From Flavobacteriaceae bacterium NBU2977 (GTDB lineage: Bacteria; Bacteroidota; Bacteroidia; Flavobacteriales; Flavobacteriaceae), in assembly GCA_019931105.1 (NCBI GenBank), contig JAIOUW010000002.1:1-64000 (forward strand): a stretch of 64,000 nt of DNA. Direction: 5' to 3'. The position numbers were made by a program, and so were the translations under genes. Positions 56,634-64,000 of the stretch are shown here, in pieces (position 1 is the first letter of the stretch; the number at the start of each line of letters is the position of its first letter). The notes under the pieces are model-generated. The model had not been told where the DNA came from. It did no database searches and saw only the letters and a program-made list of their open reading frames with translations.

Positions 56634-56648
56634 GTAAGATTCGAGAAT

Positions 56649-57233
56649 GTGAAAACAGAAATTAACAGGAAAAAACTTATTGAAAAGCTCATCAAAGGAG
56701 ATGAAAAAGCCTATGTCTATTTAATAGACCGGTATTATAAGGAACTTTGCGATTATGCCAGTAATCTTGCTCGGGATAGTTTCAAATCAGAAGACATAGT
56801 ACAAAATGTTATGATTAAAATGTGGCGGAAGCGCGAAAAACTGGATACCACCATTTCTATTAAAAACTATTTGTACAGATCGGTCTACAACGAATTTGTT
56901 GACCAATACAGAAAACAGATGGCCATAACGACTTTAGAAAAAAAATATATCGAAGGATTGGATTCGTTTGTTGAAGCACAAAGTGAAAGCCAGACTTTTC
57001 AACTCATTGCGGCAGTAGAAAAGGAAATAGAGAGGCTTCCACCAAAATGCAAAGAAACATTTTTGTTAAACAAAAAAGAAGGACTTACTTATAAAGAAAT
57101 AGCGGACTATCTTAATATTTCGGTTAATACGGTCGAGAAAAATATGGTCAAGGCTTTTTCAATTCTAAGAAAAAAATTAAAAGAAAAAGCATATCACTTT
57201 CTGTTCTTTCTATTTGGATATAAGATTTCCTAA
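56649..57233 (+). CDS. ECF RNA polymerase sigma factor (sigma-70 family)
   Basis: Alternative sigma factor expected to drive the adjacent susCD-sulfatase genes. Using GTG at 56649 it is 194 aa (TTG at 56631 would add six). Region 2: KAYVYLIDRYYKELCDYA, with AEDIVQ-like KSEDIVQNVMIKMWRKREKL (about 41-60). Region 4: LPPKCKETFLLNKKEGLTYK and EIADYLNISVNTVEKNMVKA, a complete helix-turn-helix (about 135-175). It is divergent from fecR, sharing a 160-base control region, and convergent with the integrase gene. Confidence 0.93.
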   Translation: MKTEINRKKLIEKLIKGDEKAYVYLIDRYYKELCDYASNLARDSFKSEDIVQNVMIKMWRKREKLDTTISIKNYLYRSVYNEFVDQYRKQMAITTLEKKYIEGLDSFVEAQSESQTFQLIAAVEKEIERLPPKCKETFLLNKKEGLTYKEIADYLNISVNTVEKNMVKAFSILRKKLKEKAYHFLFFLFGYKIS

Positions 57234-57318
57234 GGTGAGTACTTTTTTGATAGATTATGTTCTTCAGTCCAAGCCAATGAAGATGTGTTCTTTTGGATAA
57301 TTTCAATCGATTTCAGAT

Positions 57319-58449
57319 TTATCCCATATCCAACTCAGGTATCATATTGGCAGCTTCCTTCATTTTTTCATCGATGATTTTGGTGTAGATTTCAGTTGTG
57401 CGAATTTCCCGATGTCCCAAGCGTTTTGAAACTGTATAAATATCTGCCCCATTTTCAAGCAGTAATACCGCGTTGGTATGTCTGGCACTATGAAAAGTTA
57501 TGTGTTTTGTTATGCCGGCCTTCATAGACCATCTAAGAAGTTCGGTATTATAAACCGCTCCATATTTTAATCCCTTAAAAACCCGCTCATTTTTATGGAT
57601 TCTTTTTCCTAACAAATTTCTTGCTTGGCTGGAAATGTATAGGTATTCGAGGCCATCGGTCTTTTTTTGCCTAAAAATAATTCTTGAAGTTTCATCTTCG
57701 TCCCGTACTTCAGACCAGGTTAATTTGTTGATGTCGCTCCAGCGCAATCCAGTAAGACAGCTGAATATGAACGCATTCTTAAGAATGGGATATTTACATT
57801 CGGTTTGTGTTAAGGCCTGTAATTCAGAATAGGTCAAATATTCTCTTTGCGATTCCGCTTGTTCAAATCCTTTAACCGGCTTAATCACATTGGTATCAAT
57901 ATAGTTCTCATTATAGGCTTCCCGAAGTGCGGCTTTCAGTTTATTGAAGTATGTGTATTTGGAGTTTTGGGATAGGGGAGTGTTACTTTTTGTTTTTGCC
58001 TTGGTGTCTAAGTACCGTCTGAATCCCCTAACAAAATCGGTATCGATATCCTTTAACTGAATATTAGCTGGAGCATATTTCTCTAAGTGTTTAAATGCCG
58101 CATCCCAATTTCCATAGTTTCCTTTGGATTCGTAACGTTCTTCTTGCAATGTTTTGTAGAAGTCAAAAAGAAGGATATTCCCTTTTTTATTATCCTTCAG
58201 TTTATACTTTCCCTGATAGAATTCTGATTTTCTTATAGAAAGGATTTTTTCAGCCAATTCATAAATCTCTTTGTTCTTTCTTTTTTCATCTTTGGTCAAC
58301 GGATTTTCCAAAGGGTACATCTTCAAATACTCAAAATCTCTATTGTATTTGTTGATTCCGTTCTTGTCAATAAAGTGGCCCTTATAGTATTCTATAAAAA
58401 GGCTCAACTTTCCATTTTTAATCTTTTTGCTTTTTAGATTTATTTTCAT
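57319..58449 (-). CDS. Tyrosine-type site-specific recombinase (integrase)
   Basis: Phage/ICE-type integrase with SAM-like core-binding domain. From the ATG at 58449 (MKINLKSKKIKNGKLSLFIE; a TTG at 58482 would add 11 residues) it has 376 aa. An N-terminal arm-binding region is followed by a SAM-like domain (about 110-195) and the catalytic domain with the first Arg in FSCLTGLRWSDINKLTW, HSARHTNAVLLLENG (H-x-x-R), and LGHREIRTTEIYTKI with the nucleophilic Tyr. All catalytic residues appear present. It is immediately beside the 58453-58512 repeat cluster and the boundary with the mnmE core region, so it likely moved the adjacent block. Confidence 0.9.
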   Translation of the reverse strand: MKINLKSKKIKNGKLSLFIEYYKGHFIDKNGINKYNRDFEYLKMYPLENPLTKDEKRKNKEIYELAEKILSIRKSEFYQGKYKLKDNKKGNILLFDFYKTLQEERYESKGNYGNWDAAFKHLEKYAPANIQLKDIDTDFVRGFRRYLDTKAKTKSNTPLSQNSKYTYFNKLKAALREAYNENYIDTNVIKPVKGFEQAESQREYLTYSELQALTQTECKYPILKNAFIFSCLTGLRWSDINKLTWSEVRDEDETSRIIFRQKKTDGLEYLYISSQARNLLGKRIHKNERVFKGLKYGAVYNTELLRWSMKAGITKHITFHSARHTNAVLLLENGADIYTVSKRLGHREIRTTEIYTKIIDEKMKEAANMIPELDMG

Positions 58450-58452
58450 TTC

Positions 58453-58473
58453 GAGGTGAAATTTTTTCACCTC
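58453..58473. promoter_or_regulatory. Palindrome just upstream of the integrase start
   Basis: GAGGTGAAATTTTTTCACCTC: nine bases (GAGGTGAAA) and their exact complement, separated by three. It starts only 4 bases from the integrase ATG, so a protein bound there would block transcription or translation. Its half-box AGGTGAAA recurs in 58493-58512 and 42860-42879, suggesting recombinase or excisionase binding. Confidence 0.5.
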
Positions 58474-58492
58474 AAGCGTCAAAAATTATGTC

Positions 58493-58512
58493 GAGGTGAA
58501 AATTAGGTGAAA
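58493..58512 (+). repeat. Candidate right attachment site (direct repeat copy 2)
   Basis: GAGGTGAAAATTAGGTGAAA, matching 42860-42879 in 18 of 20 positions, same orientation. It lies 44 bases upstream of the integrase ATG and about 120 bases from the 3' end of mnmE. If these are attachment sites the mobile element spans about 42.86-58.51 kb. Confidence 0.5.
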
Positions 58513-58631
58513 TAAATGTATGAAAATAAGCGATTAAAAGAAACGAAGAAAAGAAATAGTTTTTAACAACTTATTGATAATCAATAAAATGAAAACAAAT
58601 GAATCTAAATGAAATTTAAAAACCTACTTAT

Positions 58632-60029
58632 TTATTTTCCGATGCAGAAATTGGTGAAAATATTTCCCAAAAGATCATCGCTCGATATTTCCCCAGTGAT
58701 TTCCCCAAAGTGGTATAGCGCCTGTCGAATGTCAATAGCCAGTAAATCGCCCGAAACCTCGTTTTCCATTCCTAATTGCACCTTTTGAATTTCCTCCAGT
58801 GCCTTTAAAAGTGCATCGTAGTGCCTTGAATTGGTAATGATCGTTGCATCAGTCCGAAGCGTTCCGGTATTGACTTGTGAGAGTAGTCGATTTTTTATCG
58901 CATCAATACCAATGCCCGACTTCGCCGATAATAGATGAACACCTTCAAGAATGGTCGTTAGCTTTTCGTTATCGACGTCTGAAAGTTTATCGACCTTGTT
59001 GGCAATGACCAAAAGCGGTTTGCCCGGGTATCTGCTCTTAAGATTTTCGACCTCAATTTGAATAGCGTTCGCCTTTTTATCATCATGCAAAAACACATCG
59101 GCTTCAAACAAATAAATAATGACCTGTGCCTGGTCGACCTTTTCAAAAGTTCGTTTAATACCAATATTTTCGACAACGTCGTCGGTTTTTCGTATTCCGG
59201 CAGTGTCGATAAAGCGAAAACCGATTCCACCGATTGCAATTTCATCTTCAATAGTATCCCGTGTGGTTCCCGCAACCTCACTTACAATGGCCCTCTCCTC
59301 ATTTAGTAAGGCATTGAGCAATGTGGATTTTCCCACATTGGGTTCTCCGATAATCGTAACGGGAATCCCCTTTTTGATAACATTTCCGACAGCGAAACTG
59401 TCAATCAAGTTTTTTAGAACGTTTTGAATCCTTTTTAATAGATTTTTGAACTGGGTCCTATCGGCGAATTCAACATCCTCTTCAGAAAAATCAAGCTCAA
59501 GTTCTATCAATGATGCGAAATTGAGAAGCTCGTCCCTTAGTTTCTTTATTTCCGAGCTAAATCCACCCCGCATCTGATTGATAGCAATTTGGTGCGAAGC
59601 TTCATTGTCGCTAGCGATCAAATCGGCCACGGCCTCGGCCTGGCTCAAGTCCAATTTCCCATTTAGAAAGGCGCGTAGTGTAAATTCCCCGGCATTGGCC
59701 ATTCGACACCCGTTCTTTAAGAAAAGTTGTAAGATCTGCTGTTGAATAAAATGTGACCCATGGCACGAAATTTCAACGACATTTTCCCCGGTATATGAAT
59801 TGGGGGACTTGAATACGGAAACCAATACTTGGTCGTAGATTTTTTTCTTGTCGATGATATGGCCTAAATGAATAGTGTGTGTTTTCTGTTCGGCTAGGTT
59901 TTTGCCGTTGACAGATTTAAAGTACCGTGACGCGATGGTAATGGCATTTTTGCCTGAAAGGCGTATTACAGCAATTGCACCGACTCCTGATGGTGTTGCC
60001 AAAGCGATTATGGTATCATTGGGAATCAT
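58632..60029 (-). CDS. mnmE: tRNA modification GTPase MnmE
   Basis: With MnmG it installs the cmnm5 group on wobble uridine 34 of certain tRNAs. The 465-aa protein starts at the ATG 60029 (MIPNDTIIALATPSGVGAIA); an in-frame TTG at 60047 is not needed. N-terminal folate-binding-like domain, then the G domain (G1 GEPNVGKST about 226-234, DTAGIR G3, NKVDKL G4) inside helical regions, and the C-terminal FCIGK with the invariant Cys. Complete and normal length (core gene). It bounds the putative island on the right. Confidence 0.96.
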   Translation of the reverse strand: MIPNDTIIALATPSGVGAIAVIRLSGKNAITIASRYFKSVNGKNLAEQKTHTIHLGHIIDKKKIYDQVLVSVFKSPNSYTGENVVEISCHGSHFIQQQILQLFLKNGCRMANAGEFTLRAFLNGKLDLSQAEAVADLIASDNEASHQIAINQMRGGFSSEIKKLRDELLNFASLIELELDFSEEDVEFADRTQFKNLLKRIQNVLKNLIDSFAVGNVIKKGIPVTIIGEPNVGKSTLLNALLNEERAIVSEVAGTTRDTIEDEIAIGGIGFRFIDTAGIRKTDDVVENIGIKRTFEKVDQAQVIIYLFEADVFLHDDKKANAIQIEVENLKSRYPGKPLLVIANKVDKLSDVDNEKLTTILEGVHLLSAKSGIGIDAIKNRLLSQVNTGTLRTDATIITNSRHYDALLKALEEIQKVQLGMENEVSGDLLAIDIRQALYHFGEITGEISSDDLLGNIFTNFCIGK

Positions 60030-60158
60030 ATCATGATTTGCCTGCAAAAATAACCAAATCCTTCTGCTCGAACACTACCGATAAGCTTTAACGCAAAGTT
60101 CTGAAAGTAATCGAGCATATTTCATATCTTCGATTCACATTAACTAAAATTTTTTAAA

Positions 60159-60608
60159 ATGAAATATATTTTGTTGACCATTGCAATGTTTTTGTTCATG
60201 GCGCCCTCGGTATGTGCCCAAGATACTTCTGTGGACGAGGATTCAGGGACAGTGGAAACTTCCGCTCAAGAGGTACAATCAGAACAAGAACTTGAAGATC
60301 AAAAGCAAGCGGCAAAGGATCAAAAGGCTGTTGAAAAAGAATTGAAAAAAGCCGAGAAAGCCAAAAAGAAGGCCCAAAAAGAGGTCAAGAAACAGAAACG
60401 ACTGACAAAATCAATAAACAAAAAAAGAAAGTCGATCGATAAGAGCGAGAGGAAAATCCAAAAACTAACGAATAAGATTACCAAGACGAAGAGCAAAGGC
60501 AAATTGGCCCCGGTCGATGAAATGGAGATGAACCAAAAAATCGATAAGCTCAAGATGCACGTAATAAAAGAAAAGTCGAAATTGGCCAAGCTCGAACGAA
60601 AGCAATAA
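60159..60608 (+). CDS. Small secreted Lys-rich coiled-coil protein, unknown function
   Basis: A 149-aa protein with a signal peptide (MKYILLTIAMFLFMAPSVCA) followed by an acidic stretch (about residues 22-48) and a long, very Lys/Glu-rich helix (about 50-148: AKDQKAVEKELKKAEKAKKK and similar). No catalytic motif or family recognised. The mature protein should be strongly basic and could bind nucleic acids, lipopolysaccharide or peptidoglycan; this is speculation. It is divergent from mnmE by about 130 bases and 80 bases upstream of the DUF4870 gene. Confidence 0.7.
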   Translation: MKYILLTIAMFLFMAPSVCAQDTSVDEDSGTVETSAQEVQSEQELEDQKQAAKDQKAVEKELKKAEKAKKKAQKEVKKQKRLTKSINKKRKSIDKSERKIQKLTNKITKTKSKGKLAPVDEMEMNQKIDKLKMHVIKEKSKLAKLERKQ

Positions 60609-60688
60609 AAATTAGATGGTCGACTTTTTGTAACAAAATAGGGGTTTTTGCGTCATATTGGTGTATAAACCCCGTAAACAATCAAAAA

Positions 60689-61054
60689 ATGGAAATCATC
60701 AATCAAAAAGAGGCATTGCGTACCGATAATCAATTATTGGTCATTACACATCTTTCACAATTACTCACTTATGTCACAGGTTTTGGCGGACTTATAGTTC
60801 CCCTGTTTATCTGGTTGACATCAAAGGACAAGGTTGAAGGAATGAACGAGCACGGAAAGGCCATCATTAACTTTCAATTGAGCGTTATTCTGCTTACAAT
60901 TTTGAGCATACCGGCCATTCTATTGTTAGGATTGGGTATCATCAGTCTTATCGTAATTGGCGTCACGGCTTTTATTTTGCCCATCGTGAACGCGGTTCGG
61001 GCAAGCAATGGTGAAGCTCCCAGTAAATTTATGACCATACCTTTTATATCTTAG
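60689..61054 (+). CDS. DUF4870 (Tic20-like) small membrane protein
   Basis: A 121-aa protein with about three hydrophobic segments (near residues 25-45, 63-85 and 88-105) and the DUF4870 pattern: HLSQLLTYVTGFGGLIVPLF, then KVEGMNEHGKAIINFQLSV, closing with NAVRASNGEAP. The family resembles Tic20-like proteins and its role is unknown. The stop is followed by the strong terminator at 61081-61108. Confidence 0.85.
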   Translation: MEIINQKEALRTDNQLLVITHLSQLLTYVTGFGGLIVPLFIWLTSKDKVEGMNEHGKAIINFQLSVILLTILSIPAILLLGLGIISLIVIGVTAFILPIVNAVRASNGEAPSKFMTIPFIS

Positions 61055-61080
61055 GTTTGAACGAATAATTAAAATAAAAA

Positions 61081-61108
61081 CCGCCACAAGCAATTGTGGC
61101 GGTTTTTT
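61081..61108 (+). terminator. Bidirectional rho-independent terminator
   Basis: Nine-base GC-rich stem CCGCCACAA (61081-61089) / TTGTGGCGG (61094-61102), four-base loop, then TTTTTT. An A-run before the stem gives T-rich sequence on the other strand, so it can also end the convergent dnaN transcript, whose stop is at 61128. Confidence 0.9.
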
Positions 61109-61127
61109 AATGCGTGTCTTTAAAAGG

Positions 61128-62246
61128 TCAATTATTGAGCATCACGGGCATGACCAACATGGTCACGTTTTCGCCCTCATCGAGACCATCCACAGGAGTG
61201 AGGATTCCCGCCCGGTTTGGAAGGCTCATTTCCAGCGATACATCGTCAGAATTCAAATTGCTCAACATTTCGGTCAAAAAGCGGGAATTGAATCCGATTT
61301 GCATATCGTCACCTTGGTACGAGCAGGTCAGACGCTCTTCGGCCTTATTGCTATAATCGATGTCCTCCGCGGAAACATTCAATTCGGCACCAGCTATCTT
61401 TAAACGGATTTGGTGTGTCGTCTTGTTCGAAAAAATGGAAACCCTTCTCACCGAACTCAAAAACTGATTTCTAGAAATCGATAATTTATTGGGATTTTCT
61501 TTAGGGATGACCGCCTCGTAATTCGGATATTTTCCGTCGATCAATCGGCAGATCAATTCAGAATTATCGAAAACAAACTTGGCATTGCTGTCGTTATACT
61601 CGATTGTTACATCCGATTCGCTTCCTGCGAGAATTCCTTTTAACAAGGTCAAGGGTTTTTTCGGCATGATGAATTCGGCGACTTCCGTGGCCGTAACATC
61701 TGAACGTTGGTATTTGACCAACTTGTGTGCATCTGTTGCCACGAAGGTCAAGTTTTCTGGGGAAAACTGAAAGAACACCCCGCTCATGACAGGGCGAAGA
61801 TCATCGTTGCCCGCAGCGAATATGGTCTTGTTGATTGCCGTGGCCAAGATATCGCCCAAAATCACAGTGGAACTCGGATTGGCCATTTCCACGGCCTTGG
61901 GAAATTCGGCCCCGTCGGCATAGGCTAACGCATACTTGCCGTGATTGCTACTTATTTCAACAGTATTGTTGTCTTCGACCACAAAGGTCAAGGGTTGTTC
62001 TGGAAACGTCTTTAAGGTATCCAGTAAAAGTCGGGCGGGCACCGCTATTATGCCTTCGTTATCGGAATCTACGTTCAATTCAGAACTCATGGTCGTTTCA
62101 AGGTCGGATGCCGATACGGTAAGTTTATCCTTCTTTAAATCGAACAAGAAGTTGTCCAAAATAGGTAGGGTATTGCTGTTGTTGATAACCCCACCCAAAA
62201 CCTGTAGTTGCTTTAATAAATAGGTACTGGAAACTATAAATTTCAT
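61128..62246 (-). CDS. dnaN: DNA polymerase III subunit beta (sliding clamp)
   Basis: Ring-shaped processivity clamp of replicative polymerase, acting as a homodimer. The 372-aa protein has the usual three clamp domains; family markers are MKFIVSSTYLLKQLQVLGGV at the start, DNFLFDL, SGVFFQF, IMPKKPL and the C-terminal MLVMPVMLNN. Complete and ordinary. It is convergent with the DUF4870 gene, and its promoter lies in the 148 bases shared with the 3' end of gldG. No other replication gene is visible. Confidence 0.96.
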   Translation of the reverse strand: MKFIVSSTYLLKQLQVLGGVINNSNTLPILDNFLFDLKKDKLTVSASDLETTMSSELNVDSDNEGIIAVPARLLLDTLKTFPEQPLTFVVEDNNTVEISSNHGKYALAYADGAEFPKAVEMANPSSTVILGDILATAINKTIFAAGNDDLRPVMSGVFFQFSPENLTFVATDAHKLVKYQRSDVTATEVAEFIMPKKPLTLLKGILAGSESDVTIEYNDSNAKFVFDNSELICRLIDGKYPNYEAVIPKENPNKLSISRNQFLSSVRRVSIFSNKTTHQIRLKIAGAELNVSAEDIDYSNKAEERLTCSYQGDDMQIGFNSRFLTEMLSNLNSDDVSLEMSLPNRAGILTPVDGLDEGENVTMLVMPVMLNN

Positions 62247-62347
62247 CTGCTATTCAATTTTGTCGATTACATTGAAAAATCTCATGGACATCGACTTTGA
62301 TCTTTTTAATTAAAATATAATTCTCACTTGTGATGATCGAATTCAAA

Positions 62348-62355
62348 CAAAGATA
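62348..62355 (-). promoter_or_regulatory. Candidate promoter box for dnaN
   Basis: On the minus strand TATCTTTG (TAnnTTTG) lies about 100 bases ahead of the dnaN ATG, with a TTTG 23 bases further upstream. The spacing is slightly long, so this is tentative. Confidence 0.3.
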
Positions 62356-62394
62356 TTTGAATTGTCCATTTTGGCGAAACAAACTTATCAACAG

Positions 62395-64000
62395 CTATTG
62401 ACCATATTTACGCCTTCTGAAATAGTTGTATACCGACCCGAATATCAAAATCAAGGCCACTGGAAACGCAATGTTCACTAGTTGCCATTTGGTACGTTGT
62501 TGAGCGATTTTCTCCTGATCCAAAAAAGGTATGGCCACTTTCTTGTTGCGAATGTTTATAAGTCCGGTATCATCCAACATATAATTAATGGCATTCACAA
62601 GAAATTCCTTGTTACCGTAATAATTGTTCGTCCATTTATCATAACCCAATTCCAATGGTCTTCCATTGCGAAGTTGGTTTTTGATAATATCGCCATCGGC
62701 CACGACCAACATTTTGTTTTGAGCGCCCTTATCCACAGCTTGCCCAAGTTTTAAAGGTTTGACCCGGTTTTCATAGGCAGAACTGAATTCACCTTCGACC
62801 AGTACCGCCAAGGGCTTATCGCCATCGTTATATAGATCTTTGTCAGGAGGGGTATTGATCACATCCAAACTGATTTGTTTTGGCGTTCCATCAGTTTTGG
62901 ATAGGGGCGAACTCGCATATAGGATTGTTTTTTGATATGGATTGCCCAACGTATCGATCGTATTGGCGAATTGCAAGCGCAGGGCCTCGGTATTATTGTT
63001 TATGGGGTGGTCGTTCTTAGAGAAGACCATCGGATTGTACAGCCAAGGCACAGGTTCGTATTGCGAGGCATTTCCATCCCCAGTGGCCAGAACGATCTGT
63101 GTGAAATACATGTCATTGACCAAGACCGGATTTATACGTATGCCATAACGAAAGAGAAAATCATTGAGGTTCAGGTCACGGGGCACTGCCATTGCCGTAC
63201 CCTTTTCATTGAATAGACTGTCTAGCTCAATGTTTACCCGATCTATAAGCCAAACCGATTTGCCGCCACCGACGATAAACTGGTCCATGAGGTACTTCTC
63301 TTCGTCGGTAAAGGCCTCCGTAGGTTTGGCGACCAGTGCCAAGTCGTAGCCTTTCAATTGTTCAAGCGTGTTTTGTGGGTTGACTTCGACGGAATCCAAA
63401 GTAATCGCCCCGATATTGTAATAATCCCTAATCGTGGTCAAAAAATCGGCCAAGTAGATGTCGTCCAATTCTCCATTGCCCTTTATCACCGCTACGCGTT
63501 TCTTTTCTTTGATACCGATCTTGGTAAATGCATCGGCGAATGCATATTCCAATTGCTGCACTGAATTGTTGACACGCTCTTCGGTCGAAGCCCCCAATTT
63601 GTTCTTCAACAAGGGTACTTTGACGGTGGTGTTGTTATAGTTTACCATGGCCCAAGGAAACACGATTTCTTGGGTGACCTTGCTCTCGCCTTCCACCGTC
63701 ACCCGTGCCGGAGTCAAGCCCAGGGCCTGCAATTCAGTGATGGTGCCATCGATGCTTTCCACCCCTTCGAGCGGGTCTACGAAATCAAATTTGATGTTTT
63801 CATTTTTAGATGCAAACTCCTTTAAAAGCTGCTCGGTCTCAGTTCGTAACCTAATAAATTCGGGGGGTAGGTCACCATCGAGGAGAACATCGACGATAAC
63901 GGGGCTTTTGAACCCTTTAATGGCGTTCACGGCAGGTTCGCTCAGGGTATACCGTCTGTCTTCTGTAAGGTCGAAACGAATGTTCAGATAACCGGCCAAC
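62395..64000 (-). CDS. gldG: Gliding-motility ABC transporter substrate-binding protein GldG, 5' end missing
   Basis: Component of the GldAFG ABC transporter of gliding motility and type IX secretion-linked physiology in Bacteroidota. About 534 residues are visible; the 5' end lies past the right edge, with the frame open to base 64000 and only the short start of the protein (about 15-25 residues with the first membrane helix) missing. The GldG signature RFDLTEDRRYTLSEPAVN is at the visible N-terminus; VIKGNGELDDIYLADFL, a DUF4350-like domain and the last helix (LVNIAFPVALILIFGSVYN) with a basic tail follow. It is a strong marker for family Flavobacteriaceae or relatives. Confidence 0.93.
   Translation of the reverse strand, partial: LAGYLNIRFDLTEDRRYTLSEPAVNAIKGFKSPVIVDVLLDGDLPPEFIRLRTETEQLLKEFASKNENIKFDFVDPLEGVESIDGTITELQALGLTPARVTVEGESKVTQEIVFPWAMVNYNNTTVKVPLLKNKLGASTEERVNNSVQQLEYAFADAFTKIGIKEKKRVAVIKGNGELDDIYLADFLTTIRDYYNIGAITLDSVEVNPQNTLEQLKGYDLALVAKPTEAFTDEEKYLMDQFIVGGGKSVWLIDRVNIELDSLFNEKGTAMAVPRDLNLNDFLFRYGIRINPVLVNDMYFTQIVLATGDGNASQYEPVPWLYNPMVFSKNDHPINNNTEALRLQFANTIDTLGNPYQKTILYASSPLSKTDGTPKQISLDVINTPPDKDLYNDGDKPLAVLVEGEFSSAYENRVKPLKLGQAVDKGAQNKMLVVADGDIIKNQLRNGRPLELGYDKWTNNYYGNKEFLVNAINYMLDDTGLINIRNKKVAIPFLDQEKIAQQRTKWQLVNIAFPVALILIFGSVYNYFRRRKYGQ

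Noticed and set aside
56631-56648. TTG at 56631 as the ECF sigma start
   Set aside because: It overlaps the candidate TACATTTG promoter box; GTG at 56649 is a better start, though not proven.
57319-58449. A prophage around the integrase
   Set aside because: No capsid, terminase, portal, tail or lysis gene is present; the recombinase stands alone at the edge of a metabolic block.

Overview
The window is chromosomal DNA from a marine-type Bacteroidota, most likely family Flavobacteriaceae. Supporting signs are gldG (gliding motility), SusC/SusD pairs, a FecR/ECF pair, STN-type TonB receptors, Cys-type sulfatases, AT-rich intergenic DNA and occasional TAnnTTTG promoter boxes. Species cannot be named from sequence alone. 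No rRNA, tRNA or CRISPR array was seen.

Layout. (1) 1-134: GC-rich 5' end of a secreted galactose-oxidase-like gene, reading out of the window. (2) 0.6-7.7 kb: a first polysaccharide block with a PglE-like aminotransferase, a PglF/CapD-like 4,6-dehydratase, Wza, the Wzc tyrosine kinase and a convergent CpsB-type phosphatase. (3) 7.9-18.8 kb: TldD/TldE, a terminator, then a tight DUF4159-MoxR-DUF58-BatA-like operon ending in two large membrane proteins. (4) 19.3-36.2 kb: a complete Wzx/Wzy exopolysaccharide operon (initiating sugar-phosphate transferase, second Wza and Wzc, Wzy, Wzx, four GT4 enzymes, AsnB-type amidotransferase, NodB deacetylase), followed by a lipoprotein polysaccharide lyase. 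(5) 36.2-42.5 kb, minus strand: FAD enzyme, NodB-fold deacetylase, DPM/ArnC-like GT2 and ArnT-like GT39, an Arn-like set, with a UDP-GlcNAc 2-epimerase just upstream. (6) 42.9-58.5 kb: HigA antitoxin with a truncated HigB, four Cys-type sulfatases, SusD, SusC with an STN domain, FecR, ECF sigma factor and a tyrosine recombinase. Near-identical 20-bp direct repeats flank this block (18/20 match). (7) 58.6-64 kb: core genes mnmE, a small Lys-rich secreted protein, DUF4870, dnaN and gldG (cut by the right edge).

How the genes work together. Blocks 2, 4 and 5 form a large surface-glycan locus. Block 4 carries assembly, polymerisation and export; block 2 supplies a bacillosamine-type amino sugar branch plus a spare export pair; block 5 probably makes a lipid-carried sugar, N-deacylates it and transfers it to a periplasmic acceptor. 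Block 6 is a sulfatase-rich polysaccharide utilisation locus under its own SusC-FecR-ECF signalling. It may be a mobile island inserted between wecB and mnmE.

Most noteworthy are the Arn-like operon, the putative integrase-bounded sulfatase island, the truncated HigB, the Tat/non-Tat split of TldD/TldE, and a short motif shared upstream of both exopolysaccharide operons.
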